Below are positions 59,140 to 60,655 of a stretch of 60,655 bases of DNA, in pieces; position 1 is the stretch's first letter, and every line of letters begins with the position of its first letter. The notes beneath the pieces were generated by a model. It saw only the letters and a program-made list of their open reading frames with translations, did not search any database and was not told the DNA's origin. The stretch is from Acrocarpospora macrocephala (GTDB taxonomy: Bacteria > Actinomycetota > Actinomycetes > Streptosporangiales > Streptosporangiaceae): positions 1-60,655 of the forward strand of contig NZ_BLAE01000073.1 of the NCBI RefSeq assembly GCF_009687865.1. Reading direction: 5' to 3'. The translations under genes and the position numbers were made by a program.

Positions 59140-60642
59140 TTGCCTGGCCATGCTGCCACCGTGGGTGCCACCCCTGCCATACCGTTGCTGTCCTTATCTG
59201 GCGAGCACCCCTTGGACCGTCTCGGTTTGGGGGCGGTGCCGGATCTGTTGCCGGCGCAATTGATCGATGAAGTAATCGCCGAATGTGGGCGACAGCAGCA
59301 ACGAGTGCGGGCGCTACCCGCGCGGATCGCCTTGTACTTCACCCTGGCCTTGTGGTTTTGCCCTGGACAGGGATACGCCGAGGTGCTGCGGGTACTGTTC
59401 CGGCAGCTTCGACACCATCTGCGCGTCGGTCTTTGGCGCATTCCGACAGTCTCGGCGGCGGTCAAGGCCCGTGGGCGCCTGGGTCGGGAACCGCTCAAGG
59501 CATTGTTCAGGCGCTTGCGCGGGCCGCACGCCGACCCTAGCGAGCCGGGCATGTCGATGTTCGGCCTCGAACTGGCCCTGCTGAAGGTCTCGGTGGATGG
59601 CACCAGCCTGAACGTGGCCGACACCGCGGCCAACCGAGCCGCCTTCGGGGCACCGCCACGAAACGGGAAAGGAGCGACCGGTCCCTTCCCGAAGATCCGG
59701 CTGCTCACCCTGATCGCCTGCGGGACCCGGACGATCGTGGACGCCGTGTGGGGTCCCTTCGCCACCGGTGAGTTGACGCTCCTTGGCAAGCTGGTTGGCC
59801 TGGGGGCGCTGCGGCCGGGGATGCTGGTCTTGGCTGACCGCTACTTCTCCGGGTACCCCCAGGTCGCACAGGTGATCGCGGCCGGCGCCGACTTAATCTT
59901 CCGCGCCCAGAACAATCGCCGCTTGCCGGTGCTCGCCGAGTTGCCCGACGGCTCGTATTTGTCGGTGTTACCCGCAGCGAACCTGCCAAGCAAGGGCGAC
60001 CGGCACCGGGCTGGCGGTGGGCATTGCCCCCGCTTGGGCCTGAAGAAGCGTCAGGCCAGGGGACTGCGGATCCGAGTCGTCGAAGCCGTCATCACCGTCG
60101 TTCCCGAGCAGGGCGAGCCCCGCGTCGAGTCCTACTTGCTGATCACCACCTTGCTGGATCCGGCGGTGGCGCCGGCCGAGAAGATCGCGGAGCTTTACCA
60201 CGAAAGGTGGGAAAGCGAGACCGGCTATGCGGACCTAAAGACCTACCTGCGCGGTCGCCAGCACATCCTGCGCTCGAAGAGCCCGAATGGGGTGGCGCAA
60301 GAACTCTATGCGCTGTTGATCGTCTATCAGCTCGTCCAGATTACGCGGTGCCGAGCCGCTCGAGCCCACCCCGACCAGACCAACCTCGATCCTGACCGGG
60401 TCTCCTTCACCGTCACCCTGCGGGCGCTGGCCCGCAGTATTGGGGAGATCGCCGCACCCGGCCGTCTCCTGCGCGACGTCTTCGAGGAAGTCTGGGGACA
60501 GCCCTTACTCCAACGACGCGCCCGAGCCAAACCTCATGAACTCAAGGGCACGCCCGCCTTCACACGGGCCCTCCAGCGGACCCCGCCTGGCCGGGTCGCC
60601 TACAAGATCACCACACGAAAACCGCCAGTATCTTCGGCTTAA
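59140..60642 (+). CDS. IS4-family DDE transposase
   Basis: The 500-residue product has the IS4-type N-terminal region (LGAVPDLLPAQLIDEVIAEC). The DDE core contains VSVDGTSLNVADTAANR (first Asp), LVLADRYFSG (second Asp), and YHERWESETGYADLKTYLRG (the Y-(2)-R-(3)-E-(6)-K signature). The start is TTG 59140 with GGAG 6 nt upstream. Its stop codon lies inside the right terminal repeat. It appears intact. Confidence 0.9.
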   Translation: MPGHAATVGATPAIPLLSLSGEHPLDRLGLGAVPDLLPAQLIDEVIAECGRQQQRVRALPARIALYFTLALWFCPGQGYAEVLRVLFRQLRHHLRVGLWRIPTVSAAVKARGRLGREPLKALFRRLRGPHADPSEPGMSMFGLELALLKVSVDGTSLNVADTAANRAAFGAPPRNGKGATGPFPKIRLLTLIACGTRTIVDAVWGPFATGELTLLGKLVGLGALRPGMLVLADRYFSGYPQVAQVIAAGADLIFRAQNNRRLPVLAELPDGSYLSVLPAANLPSKGDRHRAGGGHCPRLGLKKRQARGLRIRVVEAVITVVPEQGEPRVESYLLITTLLDPAVAPAEKIAELYHERWESETGYADLKTYLRGRQHILRSKSPNGVAQELYALLIVYQLVQITRCRAARAHPDQTNLDPDRVSFTVTLRALARSIGEIAAPGRLLRDVFEEVWGQPLLQRRARAKPHELKGTPAFTRALQRTPPGRVAYKITTRKPPVSSA

Positions 60643-60655
60643 CTCACCGGCGTTG
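60638..60655 (-). repeat. Right terminal inverted repeat of the IS4-type element
   Basis: CTTAACTCACCGGCGTTG, the exact complement of the left repeat. It overlaps the transposase stop codon. Confidence 0.85.

Larger units (their letters stand above)
59050..60655 (+). mobile_element. IS4-family insertion sequence, complete in this window, at its right edge
   Basis: An 18-bp perfect terminal inverted repeat, CAACGCCGGTGAGTTAAG, is at 59050-59067, and its complement CTTAACTCACCGGCGTTG is at 60638-60655, the last base of the window. The length is about 1.6 kb with one transposase gene. The right-hand target duplication cannot be seen because the window stops exactly at the IS end, which suggests a contig break in a repeated element. 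Confidence 0.85.

Overview
The window is about 60 kb of GC-rich actinobacterial chromosome. The evidence is the codon use, the GTG/TTG starts, AfsR-like SARP regulators, a PASTA-less PknB-type kinase, many STAND ATPases and trypco-type proteins. The gene mix resembles Streptosporangiaceae-like soil actinomycetes (Nonomuraea or Actinomadura relatives), but that is an inference and no marker gene is present. The window ends exactly on the terminal inverted repeat of an IS4-type element, so it is probably a contig end.

Region 1 (1-8.0 kb) is a degraded accessory patch. It holds a left-truncated secreted protein, a short Fic protein, a cytochrome P450 relic, a GNAT acetyltransferase, a trypco2 gene coupled to a trypsin-STAND-TPR/Sel1 protein (a conflict or self-defence architecture), and a DJ-1/PfpI membrane protein split by one in-frame TAA.

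Region 2 (8.0-20.3 kb) is a cell-wall and secretion block. It contains a VanX-like dipeptidase, two AfsR/SARP regulators, two secreted peptidoglycan hydrolases (CHAP and lysozyme-like) that carry the same 5 x 50-residue repeat array, a membrane Ser/Thr kinase and two small secreted proteins. Two perfect hairpin terminators separate units and help set start codons.

Region 3 (20.3-40.7 kb) is a coherent catabolic island. A LacI-family regulator lies divergent to a branched-chain-amino-acid-type ABC importer with a fused permease-ATPase. Downstream is a coupled operon of Ltp2-like aldolase, DUF35 partner, acyl-CoA ligase, SDR, metallo-beta-lactamase-fold lactonase, SMP-30 lactonase and flavin (LLM) oxygenase. 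A second operon encodes an acyl-CoA ligase, S15-like hydrolase, fused E1 alpha/beta dehydrogenase, P450 and 3Fe-4S ferredoxin, and a divergent pair encodes a 2Fe-2S ferredoxin and its reductase. Three near-identical palindromes sit about 74-85 bp upstream of the three operons, which suggests one regulon. The likely logic is import, P450 hydroxylation, oxidation, Baeyer-Villiger-like ring opening, lactone hydrolysis, CoA activation and retro-aldol cleavage of an alicyclic, terpenoid or steroid-like compound; the substrate is not known.

Region 4 (40.9-56.3 kb) is the most novel-looking block. A tightly coupled five-gene operon encodes a repeat/coiled-coil protein, a small helical protein, a four-TM protein, an OmpA-domain lipoprotein and an FHA-like ABCG-type transporter. 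It is followed by an HTH-STAND-TM-WD40 protein and a divergent pair of TIR-NB-ARC-TPR and XRE-NB-ARC-TPR proteins. It may be an envelope-linked signalling or defence island.

Region 5 (56.3-60.7 kb) has a DUF305 lipoprotein and DUF6153 membrane protein with a dyad operator, a BlaR1-like M56 protease, a BlaI/CopY-family repressor, and the IS4-type element.
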